Notes: generated by a model from the letters alone, not told the origin. Positions 5,528 to 14,100 are shown, numbered from the stretch's first letter. The stretch: DNA of 14,430 nt from an uncultured Lachnospiraceae bacterium (GCA_910584965.1 CAJUDZ010000023.1:1-14430), one strand, 5' to 3'. Translations and numbers: made by a program.

Positions 5528-7411
5528 ATGGTTAATTCCAATACTTTTAAACCCAACAATCCGGGCAGCGCATCCGCCGCGCCGCAGGCAGGAGCCGGAA
5601 AAAACAGCCCGCAGTCCCTGCCTGTGCAGATAGCAGGCACCGGCGATGAAGCACGCGGACAGATTATCTTAGACACGACCCGGACGTGTCTGGATGTGTT
5701 GCAACAGCAGGGCATAACGGAACCGGGCCGCATAAGCGCGACCATCATCAACGCTGTGGCTGACGAGCTGGAAATACGCAACGCCGCAATACTGAGCAGG
5801 AGCCGGAAAATGAACATACCTGCGACGCTGGAACCCTTCCAGCTTGCCGAAGTACTGCTCACAATGCACGACATCAAAAAGATATGCTGTCTGGAAAAAG
5901 CGTCAGACCCGGACTATGACCTGCTTGGCATCTATCAGGAAGACGGGCCGGATATGGGGACCTATTCCGTGTCAGGGTACGGGATAAGGAGCCTGTGCTA
6001 CAAATATGTGCCGGAAATCACACGGAGGGGAATCGACGAAGTGGAAGCGGTCCTCTCTGCTAAATGCGGGCGTGTATTCCGCACAAAGGCCAAGAACCTT
6101 GTGCCCGTAAACAACGGCATCTTCGACTTTGACACCAAAAAGCTGATACCTTACAGCAAAGACTATGTCTTTCTTGGCAAGTGCCACGTTGATTATGTCA
6201 ATAGTCCCATAAGCCCTGCGATACACAACCCAAAAGATAACACAGACTGGGAAGTCGAAGAATGGGTCAGCGGATTGTCTGACGACCACGGCATCGTGGA
6301 CCTCATATGGGAGATAATCGGCGCCTGCATCCGCCCCAATGTCAGCTGGAACAAAGCCGCATGGCTCTATTCCACGCAGGGCAGCAACGGCAAGGGCACG
6401 CTCTGCGCCCTGATGCGGAATCTCTGCGGGGACGGGAACCACACGGCCATACAGCTCTCAGCGTTCAGCAGGGACTTTGCCCTTGAACCCCTTGTAAAAG
6501 CATCCGCCATCATCAACGACGAGAACGACACCGACGTCTACATAGATAAGGCCGCCACATTAAAGGCCGTCATAACGGGCGACGTGTTCCAGATGAACAG
6601 GAAATTCAAAGCGCCCATAGCGTTCCAGTTCAAAGGCTTCATGGTGCAGTGCATCAACGGCATGCCCAAAGTAAAGGACAAGTCAAACTCCTTTTACAGG
6701 AGACAGCTTGTTGTGCCGTTCCTGAAGAACTTTCAGGGCGCCGAGCGCAGATACATCAAAGACGAATACCTTGCCCGCAAAGACGTCCTTGAGTACATCC
6801 TCTGGCGTGTGCTGAACATGGATTATTACGAACTTTCGGAGCCGGAAGCCTGCCAGGCGCTCCTGCTGGAATACAAGGAGGCCAACGACCCTGTGCGGCA
6901 GTTCTGGTCAGAAATGGAAGAACAGTTCGTGTGGGACCTGCTCCCCTACGACTTCATCCACTCCTTATATCTGAAATGGATGGATGAGTGCAGCCCCGAC
7001 TCTGCGCCTCTCGGCAGGAACACCTTCAAAAGCCAGCTTCAGGATGTTGTTCGTACAGCCAGCGACATCTGGTGGGTGCCGCCAAAAGAAGCGGAAGCAA
7101 ACGGCAGGATGCGGGATAAATATTTAAACCGCAAAGACATGATGGATAAGCCGGAAATGCTCATCAAGCAGTATAAGATACAGGGCTGGAGTGATGACAC
7201 ATACCACGGCGGCGATGAAGCCCGCAAGCTCATACCGTCAACCACAAAGAAGCGGTTCCGCGGGCTGATGAGGTTCGAGCGTGCCCTGAAAGACGGCTGG
7301 TGTGACGAAGCAGGAGAACCGCTCCAGAAACGGACACCGTCGGCACCGGTTATACAGGGCGTCCTGCCGGCTGTGAAGGAAAAGGATTCTGGGCCGGAAC
7401 CGGAAATATAG
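5528..7411 (+). CDS. P4/D5-type phage-plasmid primase-helicase, superfamily 3 ATPase
   Basis: The protein is 627 residues. Residues about 95-270 are a D5_N-like region (LEPFQLAEVLLTMHDI, then PVNNGIFDFDTKKLIPYS). The SF3 helicase core follows: Walker A GSNGKGT at 285-291 with Lys289, Walker B IINDEND at 328-334, motif C around Asn377 in VQCINGMP, and arginine-finger candidates Arg391/Arg392. The C-terminal 200 residues include a likely DNA-binding part (TFKSQLQDVV near 499). No archaeo-eukaryotic primase catalytic domain or zinc finger is seen at the N terminus, which is an Ala/Pro/Gly-rich linker, so it may be a helicase only. The family forms hexameric rings that unwind origins for phages, plasmids and ICEs. 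Start supported by GGAGG eight bases upstream. Two downstream genes are short paralogues of residues about 95-270. Confidence 0.88.
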   Translation: MVNSNTFKPNNPGSASAAPQAGAGKNSPQSLPVQIAGTGDEARGQIILDTTRTCLDVLQQQGITEPGRISATIINAVADELEIRNAAILSRSRKMNIPATLEPFQLAEVLLTMHDIKKICCLEKASDPDYDLLGIYQEDGPDMGTYSVSGYGIRSLCYKYVPEITRRGIDEVEAVLSAKCGRVFRTKAKNLVPVNNGIFDFDTKKLIPYSKDYVFLGKCHVDYVNSPISPAIHNPKDNTDWEVEEWVSGLSDDHGIVDLIWEIIGACIRPNVSWNKAAWLYSTQGSNGKGTLCALMRNLCGDGNHTAIQLSAFSRDFALEPLVKASAIINDENDTDVYIDKAATLKAVITGDVFQMNRKFKAPIAFQFKGFMVQCINGMPKVKDKSNSFYRRQLVVPFLKNFQGAERRYIKDEYLARKDVLEYILWRVLNMDYYELSEPEACQALLLEYKEANDPVRQFWSEMEEQFVWDLLPYDFIHSLYLKWMDECSPDSAPLGRNTFKSQLQDVVRTASDIWWVPPKEAEANGRMRDKYLNRKDMMDKPEMLIKQYKIQGWSDDTYHGGDEARKLIPSTTKKRFRGLMRFERALKDGWCDEAGEPLQKRTPSAPVIQGVLPAVKEKDSGPEPEI

Positions 7412-7424
7412 GCCCACGGCATAT

Positions 7425-7457
7425 GGCGGGCGGCGTGCATGGGTGCGCCGTCCTGCC
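7425..7457 (+). other. GC-rich hairpin after the helicase gene
   Basis: GGCGGGCGGCG (7425-7435) pairs with CGCCGTCCTGCC (7446-7457) with one bulge and one mismatch. There is no T run. It may stabilise the 3' end of the helicase message or reduce read-through into the next gene. Confidence 0.45.
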
Positions 7458-7470
7458 TGTGCCCAAACAT

Positions 7471-7551
7471 AGAAAAACAAAGGCGCTTTACATGCGCCGG
7501 ATATAAAAGTGTAACAAGTAACCAGATGCTTTTAGAAAGGAGCCATAAGGC
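7471..7551 (+). promoter_or_regulatory. Leader copy 1: hairpin plus GGATATAA block before the 101-codon gene
   Basis: ACAAAGGCGC, then a 7-base loop and GCGCC (stem 7482-7486 with 7494-7498), then GGATATAA and GTGTAAC, ending in AGAAAGGAG (7534-7542) and the start codon. The same order with the same loop length recurs before the gene at 8062, so this is a duplicated control region. No classical -35/-10 pair is obvious, and a structured translational leader is as likely as a promoter. Confidence 0.55.
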
Positions 7552-7857
7552 ATGACTAATACAAATATCGTAACTGACGGACTGGATGCGGAGCGGATAG
7601 CGTCGCTTGTCAGGGAATCAAACCCTGTCTGCCTGCTCCCGTGGAGGAATGAGGGGAACGCCGCAAGGAACGACTGCACCCTCTACGTCTATCAGACGCA
7701 CGGCATGGATGCAGGGCGCTATACCACGGATATCCTCAGCGTCATTGAGGGCTTCGCGCCGGATATCGACCTCTTCACTGAGCAGGACGTGGAGAGGCTG
7801 CTGTTTGAAAGCGCACCGATAAGGGCGCGGCGTGACGTCCCCGGTGCCGCCGTATAA
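7552..7857 (+). CDS. Short paralogue of the D5_N region of the upstream helicase
   Basis: The protein has 101 residues and no motif of a known enzyme. Residues about 43-96 (CTLYVYQTHGMDAGRY, DILSVIEGFAPDID, EQDVERLLFESAPIRAR) can be laid by eye along helicase residues about 130-187 (DLLGIYQEDGPDMGTY, IRSLCYKYVPEI, DEVEAVLSAKCGRVFR). They also align with residues about 138-198 of the 283-codon protein. The N terminus MTNTNIVTDG resembles MTTTNTDILTNG of that neighbour. It lacks Walker A, Walker B and everything C-terminal. Start supported by AGAAAGGAG. It could be a regulator or partner of the helicase, or a decayed duplicate kept by chance. Sequence similarity is my reading and has not been tested statistically. 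Confidence 0.72.
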   Translation: MTNTNIVTDGLDAERIASLVRESNPVCLLPWRNEGNAARNDCTLYVYQTHGMDAGRYTTDILSVIEGFAPDIDLFTEQDVERLLFESAPIRARRDVPGAAV

Positions 7858-7858
7858 C

Positions 7859-7888
7859 GGAAAGCCACATCTGCGCAGACGTCCGGCC
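7859..7888. repeat. Trailer repeat copy 1 (GGAAAGCC…CATCTGC…ACGTC)
   Basis: These 30 bases directly follow the 101-codon gene and match 8958-8987 after the 283-codon gene at 25 of 30 positions. The middle, ACATCTGC-GCAGACGT, is itself nearly palindromic, as for a binding site of a dimeric protein. Confidence 0.65.
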
Positions 7889-7979
7889 ATAAAAGCAAAA
7901 AACAGGGATTCTGCTGTGTTGCTGTGGGATGCAGTGGGAAAATGCCGGATTGCAGTATGGAAGACAGATTCATAAGAAA

Positions 7980-8061
7980 GACAAAGGCGCGTTACCTGCG
8001 CCCGGATATAACAATGTAACCAAAAACAAATACATTTCAATGCGAAAGGAGTCATAAGCGT
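7980..8061 (+). promoter_or_regulatory. Leader copy 2: hairpin plus GGATATAA block before the 283-codon gene
   Basis: GGCGC (7986-7990), 7-base loop, GCGCC (7998-8002), then GGATATAACAATGTAACC, then GAAAGGAG (8044-8051) before the ATG at 8062. Order, loop length and several stretches match leader copy 1 at 7471-7551. The 92 bp from 7889 to 7980 between trailer 1 and this leader contain nothing else I can identify. Confidence 0.55.
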
Positions 8062-8913
8062 ATGACAACAACAAACACAGACATTTTAACTAACGGGCAG
8101 GCTGCACAGCTGGATGCAGGGAGGATATCAAAAGACACGATTTATAAAGTGCTGCGCTGTCAGAGAAGATACTATATCGAGATAGCAGACATGCTTACCG
8201 CAGCGGCGACAGCAGACTATCTTGACAGCCTTGATAAGGATAACCTGCCTGCACCGGAAGAGGCGGCCAATGGGCTGCTCCAGAAAACGGCTGACACATT
8301 CAGGGAGTTTAACGGAAGACTGGATAAAGGTTCCCTGCCGGTGCCGCTGCCGGAGGAACTTACAGCCTGTCAGGTAGCAAAGCTCATGATGGCCCTCTGC
8401 CATATAAGGCTGGTTGCTGGCAGGAACAGGTATGAATGCAATGAATCCGGCTTACAGGGTCCTGACAGGTATGATGTCATGCTCTATGTGGCTGACAGAA
8501 GCGGTATCTACGATGGCGAGTCGGACATAGGCACCTATACCTGTAATCTCTGGCCCATTATCGACGCATTATCACCACATCAGGCAGTATCATTTGCCGG
8601 CTTTGCCGAATATGCAGATGAAGTCGAGTTCTGGCTGCGCCTCTTTGCAAAAAAGGCCAGTCTCAGCTACTTCCACGGCTTTATGCCGTTGGAGAACGGT
8701 GTCTTAAACTGCCGGACGAAGGAACTTCTGCCGTTCTCACCGGAGTATGTGTTCGACGAATGTACATATTTCGGGTCCTATGAAGAAGGCGGGGATGGCC
8801 CTGTGATACGTTTCAGCGATGGCAGGGAGGATTCTGTGGGTGACTGGATAAAATCAGCTGCTTCAGGCAGTGACTGCGAAGAGCTGCGCCGGATACTGGC
8901 TGAATGCGTCTGA
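8062..8913 (+). CDS. Helicase-less paralogue of the P4/D5 protein (D5_N-like region only)
   Basis: The 283-residue protein aligns by eye with residues about 95-268 of the SF3 helicase: EELTACQVAKLMMALCHI against LEPFQLAEVLLTMHDI; SDIGTYTCN against PDMGTYSVS; DEVEFWLRLFAKKA against DEVEAVLSAKC; MPLENGVLNCRTKELLPFS against VPVNNGIFDFDTKKLIPYS; and GDWIKSAASGSDCEELRRIL against EEWVSGLSDDHGIVDLIWEI. It ends at the point where the helicase's ATPase begins, so it contains no Walker motifs. The clean end with a normal stop and hairpin argues against a random frameshift remnant. It may bind the same partner or DNA as the helicase, as a loader, inhibitor or copy-control factor. Start supported by GAAAGGAG. 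Confidence 0.82.
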   Translation: MTTTNTDILTNGQAAQLDAGRISKDTIYKVLRCQRRYYIEIADMLTAAATADYLDSLDKDNLPAPEEAANGLLQKTADTFREFNGRLDKGSLPVPLPEELTACQVAKLMMALCHIRLVAGRNRYECNESGLQGPDRYDVMLYVADRSGIYDGESDIGTYTCNLWPIIDALSPHQAVSFAGFAEYADEVEFWLRLFAKKASLSYFHGFMPLENGVLNCRTKELLPFSPEYVFDECTYFGSYEEGGDGPVIRFSDGREDSVGDWIKSAASGSDCEELRRILAECV

Positions 8914-8925
8914 TGAAGGTTCCCG

Positions 8926-8947
8926 GGGGCGGCAGTTAAACCGCCCC
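8926..8947 (+). other. GC-rich hairpin after the 283-codon gene
   Basis: GGGGCGG (8926-8932) and CCGCCCC (8941-8947) form a perfect 7-bp stem with an 8-base loop, without a T run. Its position matches the GC-rich hairpin behind the helicase gene. Confidence 0.5.
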
Positions 8948-8957
8948 GGCGGATGCC

Positions 8958-9009
8958 GGAAAGCCGCATCTGCTCAAACGTCAGACCAGTCTGCCCGGTT
9001 TGTGCAGAT
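8958..9009. promoter_or_regulatory. Trailer repeat copy 2 and nested inverted repeat before the 125-codon gene
   Basis: 8958-8987 is the second copy of the trailer repeat. ATCTGCTCAAAC (8968-8979) is inverted at 8998-9009 with one mismatch, and CAGAC-CA-GTCTG (8982-8993) is nested inside. The right arm runs into ATATAACGATAAA (9008-9020), a 13-base string also found at 5084-5096 in the repL promoter region. It looks like a regulatory site controlling the integration genes downstream. Confidence 0.55.
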
Positions 9010-9048
9010 ATAACGATAAAGATTTTCATGCCAGAGGAGGTAAAAAGG

Positions 9049-9426
9049 ATGTACCCATTTATATATCGCTGTGATGTGAAAAAGACTGATGTTGCAAAGA
9101 CAATCAAAAATCTGGCAGGACTGGAAACATGCAGGCCGTTTTATATGAACCGCCCTGCATTAAAGGGAATAAAGTTTCTGATACCATCCCTTTTCCCTGA
9201 GCCGGGAAGCCGCCGCCCCACAGCGTTGCGTTTCCTGCCCGGAGGCGGCAGGGACGTAAAAAGGCTGAATGACTGCATGGAGAAGAAAATCGGCGGTGTC
9301 CTTTACCGGGTACACAGCATCTATGCTGGCAGGGGGGATTTTCAGGCGCTGTCTGAAAGCCTTCTGGAATCCCGTGTGATGAAACATTATGGGAAAGGCT
9401 GCGCCAGAGACGCAGCCGGGAGCTGA
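9049..9426 (+). CDS. Unrecognised basic protein next to the serine recombinase
   Basis: The start at 9049 (125 residues) is chosen because GGAGG lies at 9036-9040, eight bases upstream; upstream in-frame ATGs at 8953 and 9028 lack this and the first falls inside a trailer repeat. The protein begins MYPFIYRCDVKKTD and contains AKTIKNLAGLETCRPFYMN, SLFPEPGSRRPTALRFLPGG and KKIGGVLYRVHSIYAG, with a net positive charge. No signal peptide, membrane segment or known motif is seen. It ends 22 bp before the recombinase start, so the two are very probably co-transcribed. Small basic genes beside large serine recombinases are often recombination directionality factors, but here that is suggested by position only. 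Confidence 0.7.
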   Translation: MYPFIYRCDVKKTDVAKTIKNLAGLETCRPFYMNRPALKGIKFLIPSLFPEPGSRRPTALRFLPGGGRDVKRLNDCMEKKIGGVLYRVHSIYAGRGDFQALSESLLESRVMKHYGKGCARDAAGS

Positions 9427-9448
9427 CCTGAAAGGGGGGGCTTGCCAT

Positions 9449-11080
9449 ATGCAGGAAGAAAAGATTTATAACGCCGCCGTCTATGCGAGGCTGTCAAAAG
9501 AGGACGAACAGCGGGGCGACTCCGCAAGCATCGAAACACAGGTGGAAATGCTGACAAGGTATGTCACCGAGCATGGCTGGAACCTTGCCGAAGTATATAA
9601 GGACGACGGCTATACAGGCACGAACTTTGACAGACGCCCGGCTTTTAATGAAATGATGGAAAAGGTGCGCAGCAGGGAGATAAACCTTGTGGTTGTAAAA
9701 GACCTGTCACGTTTCGGGAGGAACTACCTTGAAGTCGGCCAGTACACGGAACTGGAATTTCCTGCCCTCGGATGCCGCTTTATCGCTGTCAATGACAATG
9801 TTGACAGCCTGAACCGCGGTAATAATGATGAGATATTCATAGCGTTCCGCAATATCTTTAACGAGCATTATTCGAGGGATATCAGCCGGAAAATCCGTTC
9901 CGCAATGAACACTTCATGCAGAAGCGGAAAATTCATCGGGGCATTTGCACCGTTTGGCTATATGAAATCCCCCGATGACCGCCACAAGTTCGTCATTGAC
10001 GAACCTGCCGCCGCCGTAGTCCGCCGCATTTTCCAGATGCGCTGTGAGGGGCTTGGCTACCGCAGGATTGCCATAACGCTCAATGAGGAGGGCGTGCTCC
10101 CGCCGAGGGAATACTACTGCCAGACTTCCGGGAAAACAGGCAACTCATGGAAAGGCAACGGGAAATGGAGCACAAGCGAAGTGACCCAGCTGCTCCGCAA
10201 CGAGGCGTATATCGGAAACATGGTACAACATAAGAAAGAGATATTTTCATACAAAGACCGCCGAATGACTGCCGTGCCTAAAGATGAATGGATACGGGTG
10301 GAAAATACCCATGAGCCTATCATCAGCATGGATGTTTGGGAACAGTGCCGACTGATAGACAAGGCGCAGAGCCGCCCTCGTCAGAACAGCATGAAAGAGA
10401 CCAGCCTGTTCAGCGGCCTGCTGTGCTGTGCCGATTGCGGTTTTGCAATGAGGTACCAGATAGAGCGGCGGAGGCTGAAAAACGGCGCCACGGCTCTGTA
10501 CGAAAAATACTTGTGCGGAAGCTATTCACGTTCCGGGCGGACCGCCTGTTCCACGCATAGCATACCCCTTGGGGTTTTGTACGAACTGCTTCTAAACGAC
10601 ATATGGGCTAAAGCGAAGGAGGTCTGCTACCATGAGAAAGAGATTGCACAGCGTCTGATGGAGCGCAGGCAGAAACAGGGACAGGCAGAGCTTTCTGCCA
10701 TACAGAAGTCCATGAGGTCATTGGAGAAGCGTGCGGCGGAACTTGACAGGCTGATAAGGAGCGCCTATGAAGACAAGGTAAACGGCTCGATACCGGGCGA
10801 ACTGTGTGCGGAGCTTCTGGGCGGCTATCAGAAAGAACGGACGGAAAATGCCGCAAAGCGGCGGGAATTGGAAGCGCGGCTTGCGGAAATGCAGACGGTG
10901 AAAAATGAAGTGCAGGAATGGATTTCACTAATCCGCCAGTATCAGGATATTGACACGCTCGACCGTGAGATGCTTCTGAGACTGATTGACAAAATAGAAG
11001 TTGGTGAGGTACATATCGAGGACGGGCAGAAAGTAAGGGATATCAAGATACATTATAAGTTCGTAGGATATATCGGTTGA
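9449..11080 (+). CDS. Large serine recombinase (TndX-like integrase)
   Basis: The 543-residue protein carries an N-terminal resolvase domain with the catalytic serine at Ser16 (VYARLSKEDE), then GYTGTNFDRRPAF (54-66) and VVKDLSRFGRNY (82-93). A recombinase domain follows (FAPFGYMKSPDDRHKFVIDE at about 166-185, GYRRIAITLNEEGV). A zinc ribbon has Cys327, Cys330, Cys356 and Cys367, then a coiled coil at about 405-490, then a DUF4368-like end (LLRLIDKIEVGEVHIEDG). It cuts attachment sites with staggered ends and integrates or excises the element without host factors. The ATG at 9449 is preferred to an in-frame ATG at 9389 because of the strong AAGGGGGGG at 9432-9440. The frame is intact with all key residues, so it is probably active. 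Confidence 0.93.
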   Translation: MQEEKIYNAAVYARLSKEDEQRGDSASIETQVEMLTRYVTEHGWNLAEVYKDDGYTGTNFDRRPAFNEMMEKVRSREINLVVVKDLSRFGRNYLEVGQYTELEFPALGCRFIAVNDNVDSLNRGNNDEIFIAFRNIFNEHYSRDISRKIRSAMNTSCRSGKFIGAFAPFGYMKSPDDRHKFVIDEPAAAVVRRIFQMRCEGLGYRRIAITLNEEGVLPPREYYCQTSGKTGNSWKGNGKWSTSEVTQLLRNEAYIGNMVQHKKEIFSYKDRRMTAVPKDEWIRVENTHEPIISMDVWEQCRLIDKAQSRPRQNSMKETSLFSGLLCCADCGFAMRYQIERRRLKNGATALYEKYLCGSYSRSGRTACSTHSIPLGVLYELLLNDIWAKAKEVCYHEKEIAQRLMERRQKQGQAELSAIQKSMRSLEKRAAELDRLIRSAYEDKVNGSIPGELCAELLGGYQKERTENAAKRRELEARLAEMQTVKNEVQEWISLIRQYQDIDTLDREMLLRLIDKIEVGEVHIEDGQKVRDIKIHYKFVGYIG

Positions 11081-11107
11081 TGCAGTAATCAGCCGATATT
11101 CTTTTTT
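11070..11107 (+). terminator. Terminator of the recombinase gene, overlapping its stop codon
   Basis: ATATCGGTTGA (11070-11080) pairs with TCAGCCGATAT (11089-11099) over 11 bp with one wobble, followed by TCTTTTTT. The left arm contains the last codons and the TGA of the recombinase. The T run ends exactly where the stop codon of the converging tape-measure frame begins. Confidence 0.82.
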
Positions 11108-11145
11108 CTACTTTATGTGAAATTCCCATACCATATCTGTAAGCA
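11100..11145. other. Predicted attachment junction (element/prophage boundary)
   Basis: Inferred from context: the recombinase terminator ends at 11107 and phage coding sequence is convincing from about 11,125 onwards. The crossover therefore lies in roughly 11,100-11,145, which contains TTTATGTGAAATTCCCATACC. Large serine recombinases use a 2-bp core within short imperfectly symmetrical sites. The core cannot be fixed without the partner junction, which is outside the window. Confidence 0.5.
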
Positions 11146-14100
11146 TTTGTCCCAAACCGCTGCCGGTATCAATTCCCATATCAGATAAAACACTTTCAGC
11201 ATATTTTTGGGAAATATATTCTATCGCATCTCCCAACAGTTCTATGGAATTTGTCTGTCCGTTGATAAATTCCCAGTTAAGGGAACCGCCCATATCTGTT
11301 ACGGCCTGGTTGATTGTCTGAATGGAATTTAACAGTTCTGTCGAAGAATAGCTGCCGGAAAGAAGCAACGTATAGGCATCGGCTGCGGATTTGATGGAGG
11401 ACTGAAACTGATCGAGAGATTCTTTTCCCTGAGTTAAGTGCTCAAAAAGCGTCTGTTTTTTGACTTCGGGCTCTTCGAATGCGGAGCCCAACATGGAACC
11501 CAATTTATCCGGCGTCTCTGCCTGGGGATTAAAATATTGATCTACTCTGTTCTTTGCTTCTTCAACCCGCCGATACATTTCTTCACAGCCGGAGACTACA
11601 TTGCCAAAAGAATCAACAAGCCCTTCCGATTCTGTTTCAATTTTTTCGTACTTCTTGCTGATACTTTTTTCTGTATCGGAAAGCGCATTTTCTGCTTTTT
11701 CAACATTATCCTTCAGTTCCAGCCACGATTTATCCTGTACCATGTCTTCGGCTGTACCGGCATAGTTAGCTTCATAGTCCTTCAATTCCTGCTGTATTTC
11801 TTCCAGATTCTGTTTTTGCTGTTCTGCAAGATTCAGATATTCATTAAGCGAATCAATCTGATCAAGTTTTTTACGTCCGGCTCCATATACATAATTATCA
11901 ATGGTCCCTTCACTTTTACTATCAAGAATTTTAAGGGCATTGTCAGCGACTTCTTTTGCCTTAATTTTTGCCAGCGCTTCTTTGATGCGATACTCGCGTT
12001 CCAATTCTTTGTTCGTTGATTTTAATCTGTCGTATTCCTCCTGTTCGACCAGAGACAGGTTATGATAGCCGACAGCATCCAGTTCTTCTAACCGTTCCCG
12101 TGTGGCTTTCAGTTCCTCATTTAATCTGTCAACCTCGGAGGCAAGATCCTGGTATTCCTGTTTCGCTTCCTGCATGGCCTGGCGGGTTTCTTCCTGTTTC
12201 TGTTTAAGCTTGCTGATTCCCATTGTTACCACACCGACCGCCGCACTGACACCTGTAATGATTACGCCGATCGGATTTGACATCCATGCCGCTTTTATGC
12301 TTGCACCAAGTCCTTTCATTGCTGCAGAAAGACTAAATGTACTTACTGCAGCTTTTCCCTGTGCCGCGGTCTGCATCTCTGTTGTCTGAATTAGTCCCAG
12401 CTGGGCCAATTTTGCCGTCCGTTCTTTTTCTTCCAAAGCACCAATCTGCAAAATTTCAATCAGCTGAGATTTCTCCAATCCCTTGTTTGAGAGAACCTGT
12501 TTTAGCTGGGCATCCGTAAGGCTGGCACAAGATGTCTGCAGTACTGTCATTGCATTAGCATATTCTTCCGTATCCTGAGAAAACGTGTTCAAAATCTGTA
12601 CAGAATTGAGCGCTTTTCCATAAATACTGATCTGCACCGCACTGTTTTTAAAGGCGGTTGTAAGCACCGTGACTCCTTTTAAAACGCCTAATGTCATGAA
12701 TCCTTTCAGCGTTCCTTCAACAATTCCCCATGAATTGGCGAACTCCAATACCGCCGCGCCTGCATTTTCCAGTCCCGTTACCGTATGGCCGCCGATGATA
12801 TTATTATAGGTTTCCGTCATGGCCACGCCGAGTCTTTTGGCGGCCGCTTCCGAACTGTCTGTCCATCGTAAAAATTCTTCTGCGCTGGTTCCGGCCGACA
12901 GCAGTGCTTCCTTATATATCTCTACACTGTCCGGCATCGCTCTTAAAATATCTTCGCCAGCGGCCGATCGGTCTTTACCGAACATTTTTTCGAGCACATT
13001 TGCCTGTGCCGATTCATCTAATGTCTGATAAACTTCTGAAATTTCAAGAAGCTGCTGATAATATGGTTTAAAATTCCTGTCATCCATCATGATGTCAACA
13101 CCGGTAAGCGCCATCATATCATTTCGCAGTTCAGAAGTCGATTCTGCCAAATCATCTATATTTTCCCCAAGTTCTGTAAGCTCTCTTGCTTCATCAGATG
13201 TTTTCGAGGCCCTTAACCGCAATGCGCCAATATTAAGGGTATTGGCCAAAGATGCCGGATCCTCAGAATATTGGCTGACAGCCGCAATCATAGCTGCCGT
13301 TTCTTCAATGCCTGTATTTGCTTCCGCCAATGTTCCTGCGCTGATTTGCACCGCATTAGCAAGAGATTCCGCATCCACTGAAAACTGATTTGACAGATTA
13401 TTTATAAGGTCAATATAAGCTTCCGCTTTCTTTTCATAGTCGCGGTCCGTATATCCGCCTATTTCATCGAATGAATTCATTGCCGTTGTGATTGAGGAAA
13501 TCGCAGTATTCATGTTTGTATCCCCTACAGTATGCAGCCGTACTGCATACTCAGCAAGAATTTCGCTGTTTTCGAGTGTATTACCTAATTTTTTAAATTC
13601 CGTAACTGCATAAAGAAGATCATTTACATCTGTACAAAGTTCTTTTGCCTTAGATATAGACTTATCTATATAGGCTGGAAACGAACTCTTATCAGCCAGT
13701 TCATTACATACTTTACTTAATGATGTCATCGACGCATCTAATTCTTTTGCCTCTGCCCAAGCATTACGCAGCTGCGTCATAAACTGTGCTATAATACCGT
13801 GGTTTTCAAATAACTGCAAGATTTTGGATAAACCATTTTTCAATGCCTTTGTCATTGTTATTCCTGAATTACCAGTTAATTGTAATTCTGACCGCAGAGA
13901 ACTTAGCTGTGTTCTCAATATACCAAGCTCATCCGCAGTTCCTGCCAGTTCAGCATTATCAAGTAAAGAATGATATTTTTCTGCCAGATCGGAACTTTTG
14001 AATAATTTGCTGTTCTGCTGTGCCAATAACTTTATATCGTTTAACAGTTTTTCCTTTTTAACGGCAAAAGTCACTTCTATCGGCTTTAATTTTTCCGTAC

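Larger units (their letters stand above)
1..11110. mobile_element. Integrated mobile element, right-hand part (left end outside window)
   Basis: Seen: a large serine recombinase is the last gene before a truncated phage gene, and the preceding 11 kb carry replication genes (ssb, repL-like, SF3 helicase), iteron-like repeats and duplicated accessory modules. Base composition changes visibly at about 11,100, from GC-richer to AT-richer DNA. Known: large serine recombinases of the TndX type normally lie at one end of the element they move. Inference: positions 1 to about 11,110 belong to one integrative element, either an ICE, an IME or an integrated phage-like plasmid. No relaxase, coupling protein or conjugation gene is in the window, so the transfer mode cannot be told. 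The left boundary is not seen. Confidence 0.72.

Noticed and set aside
8953..9048. Upstream ATG for the 125-codon gene
   Set aside because: The extra 32 codons cover a conserved trailer repeat and a nested inverted repeat, and the strong GGAGG lies directly before the later ATG.
9389..9448. Upstream ATG for the serine recombinase
   Set aside because: It overlaps the preceding gene by 38 bp, has no ribosome site, and adds 20 residues before the conserved start of the resolvase domain.
11438..12019. 193-codon + strand frame
   Set aside because: Antisense to the coiled-coil part of the tape-measure gene, with the Phe/Leu/Ile-rich composition expected of such a shadow.
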